Positions 53,602 through 63,991 of a stretch of DNA of 64,000 nt are shown piece after piece. The position numbers were made by a program, and so were the translations under genes. Each line of letters begins with the position of its first letter. Position 1 is the stretch's first letter. Source of the stretch: Polaribacter sejongensis (GTDB lineage: Bacteria > Bacteroidota > Bacteroidia > Flavobacteriales > Flavobacteriaceae); assembly GCF_038024065.1 (NCBI RefSeq), contig NZ_CP150667.1:1240001-1304000 (forward strand), written 5' to 3'. The notes under the pieces are model-generated. The model saw only the letters and a program-made list of their open reading frames with translations. It did not search any database and had not been told where the DNA came from.

Positions 53602-54840
53602 ATGGAGAACATCCATTTTACAATTGAAAATAAAAGTCTTTCCGCTAAAAGTTCTTTGGTAGAAAACATTTTAAAGGGGACACATAGTTTCCCTAATTTA
53701 AAAAACAAAAAAGGACTTTTATTTTCAAATTCTATTTTAGACATCTTTATAGACGAAGAAGCAAAGCACGACACGCAAATCTTAACAAGTAAAGAAAATA
53801 GAAGCATAAGAACCTTGTCTAGTGGTGAACAAAAAAAGGCTTTACTAAACTATTTACTGCAACAAAAACCAGACTTTCTTATTTTAGACAGTCCTTTTGA
53901 AAGTTTAGATATTGCTTCTGTTTCTAACTTAAAAGAAGATCTTATTGCATTATCTTCAGAAATTATTTTAATTCAGCTTTTTAATAGAAAAGAAGAGATT
54001 TTACCAATAATAACACACGTTTTAGAAATTGAGAATGATGAGATTATTGAGAATGTTCCTATAAAAAAATATAATTTTAAAGAAACTAACTTCGAGTTTA
54101 AGGGAGAAGTTCCTAAACCGATTACCTTTTACAAAAACATACCAAACCAACTTATATCCTTACAAAATGTAAATGTTGAATATGATGAAAGATCTATTTT
54201 AAAAGACATTAATTGGACCATCAATAAAAATGAATTTTGGCATTTAATTGGTCCTAATGGCTCTGGAAAAACCACCATTTTATCCATGATTTATGGAAAT
54301 AATGTAAAAGCTTTTAGACAAGAAGTCTATTTATTTGGCAAGAAAAAAGGATCTGGAGAAAGTGTTTGGGAAATAAAAGAGAAAATAGGCTATTTTAGTC
54401 CTGCTATTTTAGAATTATTCAAAAGAAAAATTAGCATTTCACAAATGGTACTTTCTGGATTTTTTGATAGCGTAGGCTTATACCAAACTCCTACTACACT
54501 TCAAATTAAAATAGCAGATGATTGGCTTGAATTATTAAATTTAAAAAACAAAAGAAACACCTCTTTTCAAGATCTTACTACCGCAACTCAAAGATTGGTT
54601 TTAATAGCAAGAGCCATGATAAAGCATCCGCCATTATTAATTTTAGACGAACCATTAATCAACCTTGATAACCAAGGAACAGCTATTGTGGTTGCTTTAA
54701 TTAATAAAATTGTAAAAGAAAGCGACACCACCATACTATTTGTATCTCATAGAGAAGTAGAAAACTTAAATCCTAACTTTATTTATGAACTAACACCTAG
54801 TAAAAATGGCTCCACAGGTAAAATAAAAGAAAATAGTTAG
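53602..54840 (+). CDS. ModF-like tandem ABC ATPase with a degenerate first domain
   Basis: A 412-aa soluble ATPase with two ABC domains. The second (about 190-410) is complete: Walker A GPNGSGKTT, signature-like region DLTTATQRLVLIARAM, Walker B LLILDEP. The first (about 1-160) keeps signature LSSGEQKKALL and Walker B FLILDSPFE but has no Walker A; the frame simply starts too late for one. Proteins of this ModF/PhrA type are linked loosely to molybdate genes or DNA repair in other bacteria, with poor evidence. No permease is adjacent. Its end overlaps the convergent pcm gene by 4 bases. Confidence 0.8.
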   Translation: MENIHFTIENKSLSAKSSLVENILKGTHSFPNLKNKKGLLFSNSILDIFIDEEAKHDTQILTSKENRSIRTLSSGEQKKALLNYLLQQKPDFLILDSPFESLDIASVSNLKEDLIALSSEIILIQLFNRKEEILPIITHVLEIENDEIIENVPIKKYNFKETNFEFKGEVPKPITFYKNIPNQLISLQNVNVEYDERSILKDINWTINKNEFWHLIGPNGSGKTTILSMIYGNNVKAFRQEVYLFGKKKGSGESVWEIKEKIGYFSPAILELFKRKISISQMVLSGFFDSVGLYQTPTTLQIKIADDWLELLNLKNKRNTSFQDLTTATQRLVLIARAMIKHPPLLILDEPLINLDNQGTAIVVALINKIVKESDTTILFVSHREVENLNPNFIYELTPSKNGSTGKIKENS

Positions 54841-55478
54841 TTTTTCTCTTCTAACATTGGTACAAAAGCAAAATCTCCTAACTCGTGTTTTTCGAATTCT
54901 GTGGCAGATTTTCTAATAAACAAAGTCATTATTTGTGTTTGGTCTCCAACTGGAATCAATAACCTACCTCCCACTTTTAATTGAGACAATAAAGGCTTTG
55001 GTACAAAAGGAGCACCTGCAGTCACTATAATTTTATCGAATGGCGCTTCTACTTTTAAGCCAATATATCCATCTCCAAAAATAAATCGTTTTGGATTATA
55101 TCCTAACTTAGGCAAAAACAAAGACGTTTTCTTAAATAATTCACGTTGTCTTTCTATAGAATATACTTCTGCTTTTAACTCTAATAAAACAGCGGTTTGG
55201 TACCCTGAACCAGTACCGATTTCTAACACTTTTTCACCCGGTTCTACTTGTAATGTTTGCGATTGAAAAGCCACTGTATAAGGCATAGAAATAGTTTGCT
55301 CTGCTGCAATAGGAAAAGCTTTGTCTTGATACGCATGAGACTCAAAACTACTATCAATAAATAGATGACGTGGAATTTTACGTACTGCATTCAATACATT
55401 TTTATCAATAATCCCTTTTGCGTTTAGTACTTTAGCAAGTTGGTTTCTAAGGCCTTGGTGTTTAGAAGTATCTTTCAA
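54837..55478 (-). CDS. pcm: protein-L-isoaspartate O-methyltransferase
   Basis: A 213-aa SAM-dependent enzyme that repairs isoaspartyl residues in aged proteins. SAM motif VLEIGTGSGYQTAVL (about 85-99), substrate region YQDKAFPIAAEQTISMP, motif FDKIIVTAGAP and VGGRLLIPVGD are all diagnostic. Normal length. Convergent overlap of 4 bases with the ModF-like gene. Confidence 0.94.
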   Translation of the reverse strand: MKDTSKHQGLRNQLAKVLNAKGIIDKNVLNAVRKIPRHLFIDSSFESHAYQDKAFPIAAEQTISMPYTVAFQSQTLQVEPGEKVLEIGTGSGYQTAVLLELKAEVYSIERQRELFKKTSLFLPKLGYNPKRFIFGDGYIGLKVEAPFDKIIVTAGAPFVPKPLLSQLKVGGRLLIPVGDQTQIMTLFIRKSATEFEKHELGDFAFVPMLEEKN

Positions 55479-55539
55479 TTTTTATAAATTTCTGGAGTCT
55501 AAAAATAGTAATTAATCCATATACATAAGCATAAAATTG

Positions 55540-55547
55540 TATCTTTG
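55540..55547 (+). promoter_or_regulatory. -7 box (TATCTTTG) with a long leader
   Basis: Exact TAnnTTTG match about 140 bases before the dehydrogenase ATG. The leader holds CTGATTT/AAATCAG and ATCGTTG/CAACGAT inverted repeats. Confidence 0.5.
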
Positions 55548-55686
55548 TTTTTGGCTGATTTTTAAATCAGTAAAACTAAACTAATGTCCTTATAATGAGC
55601 ATCGTTGCTGTAAAGCAAGTAAACTAAAATAACAACGATACAAAAGAGTTATTTTACTTTGTTCTAAAAGACTAAAAATATAATAT

Positions 55687-56646
55687 ATGCTTAAAGTAGG
55701 AGTATTAGGTGCTGGGCACTTAGGAAAAATTCATTTACGATTATTACAACAATCAGACAAATACAACTTAATAGGTTTTTTCGACCCTTCTAAGGAAAAC
55801 GCAGCAAGTGTTGCAGAAGAATTTGGCTACACCGCTTTTGATTCTGTAGAAGCTTTAATAGATGCTGTGGAAGTTGTAGATATTGTAACACCTACTTTAT
55901 CTCATTTTGATTGCGCTAAATCTGCTATCGAAAAAGGACGTCATATTTTTATTGAAAAACCCATTACAAAAACTGTTTTAGAAGCGGAAGCTTTAAAAAC
56001 CTTGGCAAGTCAATTTCATGTCTTAGGACAAGTTGGACATGTAGAGCGTTTTAACCCAGCCTTTACAGCCGTAAAAGATCAAATTGAAAACCCAATGTTT
56101 ATTGAATGCCATCGTTTGGCAGAATTTAACCCAAGAGGTACAGATGTGCCTGTAGTGTTAGATTTAATGATTCATGATATTGATATTATTCTTTCCGTTG
56201 TAAAATCTACCGTAAAAAGTGTACACGCGAGTGGTGTCGCTGTTATTTCTGAAACTCCAGATATTGCAAATGCAAGAATTGAATTCGAAAACGGATGTGT
56301 CGCTAATTTAACTGCAAGTAGAATTTCTATGAAAAACATGCGTAAATCTCGCTTTTTTCAAAAGGATGCCTATATTTCTGTTAACTTTTTAAGCAAGGAA
56401 TCTGAAGTTGTTAGAATGAAAGATGTACCTGCAAACCCAGATGAATTTGCAATGATTTTACAAAATGCAGAAGGTGTTAAGAAACAGATTTATTTCGAGA
56501 ATCCTGAAGTAGAAAATAACAATGCTATTTTAGATGAATTAGAATCTTTTGCTGGTTCAATAAAAAGCAATACATCTCCTGTAGTAAGTCTAAGACAAGG
56601 AACAGAAGCATTAAAAGTTGCACAAATGATTATTGATTGTTTTTAA
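55687..56646 (+). CDS. Gfo/Idh/MocA-family oxidoreductase
   Basis: A 319-aa NAD(P)-dependent dehydrogenase. Rossmann motif VGVLGAGHLGKIHL at the N terminus and the EKPITKT segment (conserved Lys for catalysis) near residue 95 define the family; the C-terminal alpha/beta domain follows (HDIDIILSVVKS, the conserved HD pair). These enzymes act on sugars, inositol or biliverdin-like substrates; the substrate here is unknown. Flavobacterial genomes often place it before the 3-hydroxyacyl-CoA dehydrogenase gene, as here. Confidence 0.9.
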   Translation: MLKVGVLGAGHLGKIHLRLLQQSDKYNLIGFFDPSKENAASVAEEFGYTAFDSVEALIDAVEVVDIVTPTLSHFDCAKSAIEKGRHIFIEKPITKTVLEAEALKTLASQFHVLGQVGHVERFNPAFTAVKDQIENPMFIECHRLAEFNPRGTDVPVVLDLMIHDIDIILSVVKSTVKSVHASGVAVISETPDIANARIEFENGCVANLTASRISMKNMRKSRFFQKDAYISVNFLSKESEVVRMKDVPANPDEFAMILQNAEGVKKQIYFENPEVENNNAILDELESFAGSIKSNTSPVVSLRQGTEALKVAQMIIDCF

Positions 56647-56922
56647 TCGCAGAGCGATAGTCTATTATTTTATTTACCTAAGTGTGGCTTGAAATGAAAA
56701 GATTTGTCACGGAAGCATACCTTTTCATTTTGGGTCTAGATTGTTGATTTAAAATAACAAGGAACCTATATTTACTTTAAAAAAGCGAATAGTTTTTTGA
56801 ATAAGTAATGAAGTTTACAAATAATTGCGTTAGGGATTGAGCGGTTTGTTTGAGCTCTTTTAAGGCACGAAAAAAGCGAGTAGTGAAAACCTGTTAAAAC
56901 GCCCAAATAAAATAGAATATAC
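56647..56922. repeat. spacer with a GCGTTAGGGATTGAGCGG...CGCCC element
   Basis: No gene. Near the 3' side TTGCGTTAGGGATTGAGCGG is followed by GAGCTC, GCACGAAAAAAGCGAGTAG and AAAACGCCC, which I recall as a dispersed flavobacterial repeat type. It lies directly before the next start. Confidence 0.4.
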
Positions 56923-57810
56923 ATGAAAAACATAGCTATTATTGGAGCTGGAACCATGGGAAATGGAATTGCTCACACCTTTGCTCAGTTTAATTATAAC
57001 GTAAGTTTAATAGACATTTCTGAAGCTTCTTTAGAGAAAGGAATGAATACCATTGCTAAAAATTTAGATAGAATGGTGGCCAAAGAAAAAATTTCTGAAG
57101 CCGATAAAACTCAAACATTAAAAAATATTAGCACTTTTACATCTATTAAAGACGTAGTTAAAAATGCAGATTTAGTAGTGGAAGCTGCTACTGAAAATGC
57201 TGTTTTAAAAGCAAAAATTTTTAAAGAATTAGATGAAACCTGTAGTGAAAACACCATTTTAGCAACCAATACTTCTTCTATTTCCATAACGCAAATTGCA
57301 GCAGCAACTAACAGGGCTGATAAGGTTATTGGAATGCATTTTATGAATCCGGTGCCGATTATGAAATTGGTGGAAATTATTAGGGGTTACAATACTTCTA
57401 ATGACGTGATGGAAACCATTGTTTCGCTTTCTAAAAAGATTAGTAAAACTCCGGTGGAAGTAAATGATTACCCTGGTTTTGTGGCAAACAGAATTTTAAT
57501 GCCAATGATTAACGAATCTATTGAAACGTTATATAATAATGTTGCCGGAGTAGAAGAAATTGACACGGTAATGAAACTTGGTATGGCGCACCCAATGGGA
57601 CCTTTACAATTGGCAGATTTTATTGGTTTAGATGTTTGTTTGTCTATTATGAATGTTTTATACGATGGTTTTAAAAACCCTAAATACGCTCCTTGTCCGT
57701 TATTAGTAAACATGGTAATGGCAGGTAAATTAGGTGTAAAATCTGGTGAAGGTTTTTATGATTATTCAGAAAGCAGAAAGGCAGAAAAAGTTGCTAAAAT
57801 GTTTTCATAA
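56923..57810 (+). CDS. 3-hydroxybutyryl/3-hydroxyacyl-CoA dehydrogenase
   Basis: A 295-aa NAD-dependent enzyme oxidising 3-hydroxyacyl-CoA to the 3-keto form. NAD motif IIGAGTMGNGIAHTFA, catalytic His in GMHFMNPVPIMKLVE with partner Glu, and the helical C-terminal domain YPGFVANRILMPMINE ... GVKSGEGFYDY are all present. The single-domain form (Hbd/PaaH type) is used in butanoate, phenylacetate or leucine metabolism; its partners are not adjacent. Confidence 0.92.
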   Translation: MKNIAIIGAGTMGNGIAHTFAQFNYNVSLIDISEASLEKGMNTIAKNLDRMVAKEKISEADKTQTLKNISTFTSIKDVVKNADLVVEAATENAVLKAKIFKELDETCSENTILATNTSSISITQIAAATNRADKVIGMHFMNPVPIMKLVEIIRGYNTSNDVMETIVSLSKKISKTPVEVNDYPGFVANRILMPMINESIETLYNNVAGVEEIDTVMKLGMAHPMGPLQLADFIGLDVCLSIMNVLYDGFKNPKYAPCPLLVNMVMAGKLGVKSGEGFYDYSESRKAEKVAKMFS

Positions 57811-57842
57811 TCTCTATTTTCTAGAGTAATAACTTTCTATAA

Positions 57843-58487
57843 ATGCACAAAAAGTACTATCTATTTTTCTTATTCTTTATACTGATATACGCTGTAAAAG
57901 CACAAGAAAATAAAAAAGGAATTCTAAACATTAAAAAGGTAGGGGTTTTATATAATACTGTAAATGCTAAAAACTTTATATTTGAAGATGAAGATTATAA
58001 ATACACTTCAAAGACCTTAAAGTTACAAGCTTTTTACAACTTAGGAAAATGGAGGTCTTTTGATTTTGAATTGATTGTTCAACCGCAAATACAGGTTATA
58101 AAACATCAATTATTAAACTCCTATTTCGTATTACCTTCAGAAGAAAATTTTGAGGATAAAATAATTGAATTTACAACGCCTAAAACAATGCATTTATATG
58201 CATTTGAATTGGGCTTTGTGATAAAGAGAGAGATTGTTAAAAACTTAGATTTTCAGTTTACAGCAGGTCTAGGCGTAGCAACTATAGACACCAGAACAGA
58301 ACGTTTGGCAAAAGGTTTTACATTTTTAGAAAATGCTTCTCTAGGATTCTCTTATAAAACTACTAAAAAAACAGCTTTATATATTGGAAGTAATATAGGA
58401 CACATTTCTAACCTTGATTTTCAGTCTCCAAATAATGGATATACTTTTTTAGGGTTTGAAGTTGGTGTTTCTTATGTGCTAGATTAA
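57843..58487 (+). CDS. PagL-like acyloxyacyl-hydrolase-family outer-membrane protein
   Basis: A 214-aa barrel protein with signal peptide about 1-20. The C-terminal motif IGHISNLDFQSPNNGYTFLG matches the HxSN...N.G signature of the PagL lipid A 3-O-deacylase family, supplying the catalytic His-Ser pair. It starts 32 bases after the dehydrogenase stop. Lipid A trimming is the family activity; whether this member is active cannot be told. Confidence 0.72.
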   Translation: MHKKYYLFFLFFILIYAVKAQENKKGILNIKKVGVLYNTVNAKNFIFEDEDYKYTSKTLKLQAFYNLGKWRSFDFELIVQPQIQVIKHQLLNSYFVLPSEENFEDKIIEFTTPKTMHLYAFELGFVIKREIVKNLDFQFTAGLGVATIDTRTERLAKGFTFLENASLGFSYKTTKKTALYIGSNIGHISNLDFQSPNNGYTFLGFEVGVSYVLD

Positions 58488-58505
58488 AGGCTATACTTAA
58501 AATAA

Positions 58506-58593
58506 AATTCCTATTAGAACCTGAAATGAATTTCAGGTTCTAATAGGAATTGATTATTGAGGTAATATGATGCTGAAACAAGTTCAGCATGAC
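58506..58593 (-). repeat. two-hairpin element, reverse copy
   Basis: A near-perfect 22-bp hairpin (AATTCCTATTAGAACCTGAAAT / ATTTCAGG...) lies next to GATGCTGAA ACAAG TTCAGCATGAC. Read on the minus strand it repeats the hairpin order of 2528-2656 and 5396-5510, but without the CTAAAAAGG ends. It separates the convergent PagL-like and dps genes and probably terminates both. Confidence 0.65.
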
Positions 58594-58602
58594 AAGTTTT
58601 AC

Positions 58603-59076
58603 TTATTTACCCAACCAAGAATTCAACATCCAGATAGTTTTTTCTTGCTCTGCAATAAAATCACTCATCATAGAGTTTGTACCTTCGTCATTTGCCTCAT
58701 CTGAAGATTCTAGTATCGTTCTTTCGTTTTTTAATAATTCTGAAAGTGAGTTAACAACCAACTCTACACCTTCTACATCATTAGAAATATTTTTTCCAAC
58801 AGGAACTGTTGCCAAGTTTATATAATCTGTAAAAGTATGTAATGGCTTACCTTGTAATGTTAAAATACGTTCTGCAATCTCATCTATTTTTACTTGAGAA
58901 TCTGTATAAAACTCTTCAAACTTTACATGTAATTCAAAGAAGTTTTTACCTTTTATATTCCAGTGCAATCCTCTTAAATTCTGATAATAAATTTGAAAAT
59001 TTGCTAACAAACCGTTTAATTCATCTACTAAATTTGCAGTTTCTTTTTTATCTAATCCTAATATTGACTTGTTCAT
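58603..59076 (-). CDS. dps: Dps-family DNA-protection ferritin
   Basis: A 157-aa mini-ferritin that oxidises Fe(II) with peroxide and coats DNA in stress. The ferroxidase ligands are in GLHWNIKGKNFFELHVKFEEFYTDSQVKIDEIAERI (shown here only as landmarks: H of LHWN, H of ELHV, D and E of the second helix). Family length. It is divergent from oxyR, which in many bacteria controls it. Confidence 0.93.
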   Translation of the reverse strand: MNKSILGLDKKETANLVDELNGLLANFQIYYQNLRGLHWNIKGKNFFELHVKFEEFYTDSQVKIDEIAERILTLQGKPLHTFTDYINLATVPVGKNISNDVEGVELVVNSLSELLKNERTILESSDEANDEGTNSMMSDFIAEQEKTIWMLNSWLGK

Positions 59077-59099
59077 GATATTGTTTTTTTTTGATACAT

Positions 59100-59107
59100 C
59101 AAATTTA
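59100..59107 (-). promoter_or_regulatory. -7 box (TAAATTTG) of dps
   Basis: Exact TAnnTTTG match 23 bases before the dps ATG, inside the 104-base dps/oxyR divergent region. An OxyR site in the same region is expected but not delimited by eye. Confidence 0.55.
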
Positions 59108-59180
59108 TGAGAAATTTAACCAGATAATGCATCATTATAATTGATAGTTTTAATATCTTTATCAAAAAATTTTATACATA

Positions 59181-60122
59181 ATGACTATTACCCAATTAAA
59201 ATATGTTTTATCTGTTGCAGAATACCAAAATTTCACGGTCGCCGCAGAGCACAGCTTTGTAACACAACCAACGCTGAGTATGCAAATTCAAAAATTGGAG
59301 GACGAATTAGGTGTTAAGATATTTAATAGATCTAAGAAACCAATTGAGCTAACTGAAGTTGGTAAAAAAATCGTAGAACAGGCAAAAGTAATTGTAGATG
59401 AAAGCAATAGAATTTTAGATATTGTTCATCAACAAAAAGGATATATAGGAGGCGAATTTAAATTAGGAATTATTCCTACAATCATGCCTACACTATTGCC
59501 AATGTTTTTACAAAACTTCACTAAAAAGTATCCGAAAGTAAAGTTGATTATTGAAGAATTAACTACGGAAGAAATCATAAGAAAATTAACTGATGGACAC
59601 ATCGATGCAGGTCTTGCTGCGACTCCGCTAGAAAATGAAGCGATAAAAGAAAGACCTTTATATTATGAGCCTTTTGTTGGGTTGATACCACAGAACCATA
59701 GATTATCTAAAAACAAAACCATTACTGCAGAAGAGTTAGAAATGGAAGATATCTTATTACTAGAAGACGGACATTGTTTTAAAGATAGCATCATTAATTT
59801 ATGCAGCACTAGAAAAGTAGATAATAAAAAAGGATTCCAATTAGAAAGTGGAAGTTTTGACACTTTAATTAAACTATCTAAAGAAGGATTAGGAATGACA
59901 TTGCTACCTTACCTACACACTTTAGACTTAAATGATGAAGATAAAAGTCATTTAAGAGAATTTACAACACCTCCTCCAGCGAGAGAAGTGAGTTTAATTT
60001 ATCATAAATCTCAATTGAAAATGCAATTAATTGAAGCTCTAAAGAAAACAATAGATGGTGTTGTTAGAGGTGCCATTTCTTTTTCTGATGTAAAGATTAT
60101 TAGTCCGTTACAGAAGAAATAA
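59181..60122 (+). CDS. oxyR: LysR-family peroxide sensor OxyR
   Basis: A 313-aa transcription factor activated by hydrogen peroxide. Winged helix-turn-helix at about 1-60 (LSVAEYQNFTVAAEHSFVTQ). The redox Cys pair is C199 and C208 in EDGHCFKDSIINLC, the same numbering as E. coli OxyR, so the thiol switch is intact. Divergent from dps, its classic target. Other LysR regulators lack this Cys pair. Confidence 0.92.
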   Translation: MTITQLKYVLSVAEYQNFTVAAEHSFVTQPTLSMQIQKLEDELGVKIFNRSKKPIELTEVGKKIVEQAKVIVDESNRILDIVHQQKGYIGGEFKLGIIPTIMPTLLPMFLQNFTKKYPKVKLIIEELTTEEIIRKLTDGHIDAGLAATPLENEAIKERPLYYEPFVGLIPQNHRLSKNKTITAEELEMEDILLLEDGHCFKDSIINLCSTRKVDNKKGFQLESGSFDTLIKLSKEGLGMTLLPYLHTLDLNDEDKSHLREFTTPPPAREVSLIYHKSQLKMQLIEALKKTIDGVVRGAISFSDVKIISPLQKK

Positions 60123-60174
60123 ATAGTATTAAACACCATGGCAAATACTAACTGAATCTAACAAATTAGCATAA

Positions 60175-60750
60175 ATGAAAATAGGGAATATTGATTGTAA
60201 TAGAATTGATTCTCGAATAAAGATTGTTAAATCAATTTTTAAACCTTTTCAAAAGCAATTGAATAAAATCACAAGACTATGTGAGGATGATTCTTTTGAT
60301 TATTGGGATACTATTTATGCAGATGACACAGAACACTTAGTTGGAACAGCTTTTATAGTCCTACAAAATTATATAAATAGTAGTATTTCCGATTTATATC
60401 CTGAAATGAAAAAACTGCATTTAAAGTATTCGATAGGCGAAAAAGTTCAAGGAAATTCTAAAATAACAAAAATAGAATTAATTATTACTTTAGCTAATTA
60501 CTATAAACATAGAGATTTACCAAGTGAGTTACATAAAAACACGACTAGACCGCTTGACGATTTAAACATTGAGTATAAAGAAATTTACGATATCAATAAT
60601 AATAATTTTCATCATAGAATAGGTTCAAATTCACCTGTTTTTAATGGATTCAGTATGTTATCTGAAAAATGGGATTTTAATGATCTATTTCAAATTATAG
60701 AAGAATGGCGTGAAAACCTATGGATTACAGAACAAAAAAAAGGAAGCTAA
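60175..60750 (+). CDS. protein of unknown function
   Basis: A 191-aa soluble, mostly helical protein without signal peptide. Sequence landmarks are FDYWDTIYADDTEHLVGTAF, ELIITLANYYKHRDL and FQIIEEWRENLW. No family is recognised; the NYYKHRD segment is a helix with a conserved look. It stands between oxyR and a terminator, 53 bases after oxyR on the same strand, so it could be read through from it. It might be accessory cargo. Confidence 0.65.
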   Translation: MKIGNIDCNRIDSRIKIVKSIFKPFQKQLNKITRLCEDDSFDYWDTIYADDTEHLVGTAFIVLQNYINSSISDLYPEMKKLHLKYSIGEKVQGNSKITKIELIITLANYYKHRDLPSELHKNTTRPLDDLNIEYKEIYDINNNNFHHRIGSNSPVFNGFSMLSEKWDFNDLFQIIEEWRENLWITEQKKGS

Positions 60751-60767
60751 AATAGCTTCCTTTTTTT
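60734..60767. terminator. bidirectional terminator
   Basis: AAAAAAAGGAAGCTA aaa TAGCTTCCTTTTTTT, overlapping the stop codon of the unknown gene and ending the convergent ABC-F gene too. Confidence 0.9.
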
Positions 60768-60790
60768 ATGTAAAAATATTTCTTTAAACT

Positions 60791-62413
<1,623 letters not shown>

Positions 62414-62599
62414 CTATTATTTTTAATTTTGTGCAAAAGTACAAATTTGATTTATCTTTTACCCCTTGATTTAAAACGGTTTTCAATAAATTATAATTTG
62501 GTTTTTATGACCAATTTAAGAACTATTTTAACAATGAATTAACAACAATAGCCTACATGAATACCTAACTTTGTTATAAAGAATAGATCCATAGTGTAC

Positions 62600-63991
62600 A
62601 TGATTAAAAATCTACTTCATATAATTTTATTAATTACAATTACCGCCTTTGTAGGCTGTACTTCTAATTCTAAAAATACAGCAACTTATTTTGGTGGTAA
62701 GATTATAAACCCAAAATCTAAATATGTTGTGTTATTTTCTATGGAAAAAGTAATAGATACTTTGTTCCTTAATAAAGACAATAGATTTTTAGGGAAATTA
62801 GAAAATGCCAATGAAGGTTTGTACTATTTTGCACATGGTAATGAAAACCAATTTATCTACTTAGAACAACAAGATAGCTTAATGCTGCGCTTAAACACCT
62901 GGGACTTTGATGAATCTATTGTGTATGCAGGTAAAGGTGCAGAAAGAAATAACATTTTAATAGATTGCTTTTTACAAGAAGAAAGAGACAATAAAATGTT
63001 TTACAAATTAAATCAATTAACGCCTGATAAATTTATTAAAAAGACAGATTCTTTACTGGTTTTAAAAGATAAAACATTTAAAGAATACGCCATGAACCAT
63101 CCAGGAGAAACAAAAGGGTTTAACCGCGTTTTAAATGTGGCACTTACCTACCCTATATTTTCTAGAATAGAAAAATATCCTATTGCGCACCTAAGATATA
63201 AGCATAAAAAAGACTTTCATAAAGTGAACAAGTCCTTTTATAAGCATAGAGCATCTGCAGGTGTGAATAATGATTCTTTAATGTATTATCAACCTTACTC
63301 TAAATACGTTAGAAATTTTTTATATAACAGCACATATTCTTTAGGCCATAAACCAATGACTAATGAATATTCTTCTGACTTTACAGTCGATTTATTAAAA
63401 ACAATAGACAAGAATATTACATCTGATGCTTCTAAGAATGCTATTCTAAAGCAAACAGTTATTAGTCATTTTTATAAAAAATCTAGTTGCAACGTAAATA
63501 AAGAAGCTTTTGAAACTTATTTTAAACTAAGCACAAATACTAAAGACAAAGAACATGTAAAACTATTGCTATTAGATAGTGAAGAATTACATAAAGATCA
63601 AGAGTTGGTCGATTTTACCATCACAGATTTAACGAACGACACTTATTCTATAAAAGAGATTACAAAAAACAAAAATACGTTTCTATTGTTCTGGAATCCA
63701 GAGAATACAACACCAATGTATATCTCATCTAGAATTAATTATTTAAGTAGACAATTTCCGGATGTACAATTTATTCAAATAAAAATTGATGGAAGTGCAC
63801 AAGATCGAATAGAGCAATTAGATATTAAAAATCAATTTTTTATTACAGAAGACAGTGAAGCCAATAAGTTCTTAACCAGTAAAATGACAAGATCTATTAT
63901 CATTAATAAAGAAGGAATTATTACAAATGGTTTTGCTTCTATTTCTTCTAAAAAATTATATTCTGATTTAAAAAAGCTAAGAGATCACTAA
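62600..63991 (+). CDS. lipoprotein with a thioredoxin-like domain lacking CxxC
   Basis: A 463-aa lipoprotein (lipobox VGC near residue 20) starting at the ATG two codons after a possible GTG at 62594. The middle (about 60-330) is helical and of unknown fold, as in Bacteroidota TlpA-like proteins. Residues about 350-460 have the thioredoxin-like pattern NTFLLFWNPENTTPMYISSR, then FPDVQFIQIKID and MTRSIIINKEGII; where the CxxC should be (after the Trp) there is no Cys, so redox activity is not expected. Few bases follow before the window ends. Confidence 0.78.
   Translation: MIKNLLHIILLITITAFVGCTSNSKNTATYFGGKIINPKSKYVVLFSMEKVIDTLFLNKDNRFLGKLENANEGLYYFAHGNENQFIYLEQQDSLMLRLNTWDFDESIVYAGKGAERNNILIDCFLQEERDNKMFYKLNQLTPDKFIKKTDSLLVLKDKTFKEYAMNHPGETKGFNRVLNVALTYPIFSRIEKYPIAHLRYKHKKDFHKVNKSFYKHRASAGVNNDSLMYYQPYSKYVRNFLYNSTYSLGHKPMTNEYSSDFTVDLLKTIDKNITSDASKNAILKQTVISHFYKKSSCNVNKEAFETYFKLSTNTKDKEHVKLLLLDSEELHKDQELVDFTITDLTNDTYSIKEITKNKNTFLLFWNPENTTPMYISSRINYLSRQFPDVQFIQIKIDGSAQDRIEQLDIKNQFFITEDSEANKFLTSKMTRSIIINKEGIITNGFASISSKKLYSDLKKLRDH

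Noticed and set aside
56772..56957. 61-codon minus-strand frame overlapping the hydroxyacyl-CoA dehydrogenase start
   Set aside because: It overlaps a well-supported gene and has no recognisable feature.
59150..59170. oxyR promoter TTG...TATCTTTA
   Set aside because: The TTG and the box are only 10 bases apart, too close for the Bacteroidota consensus.
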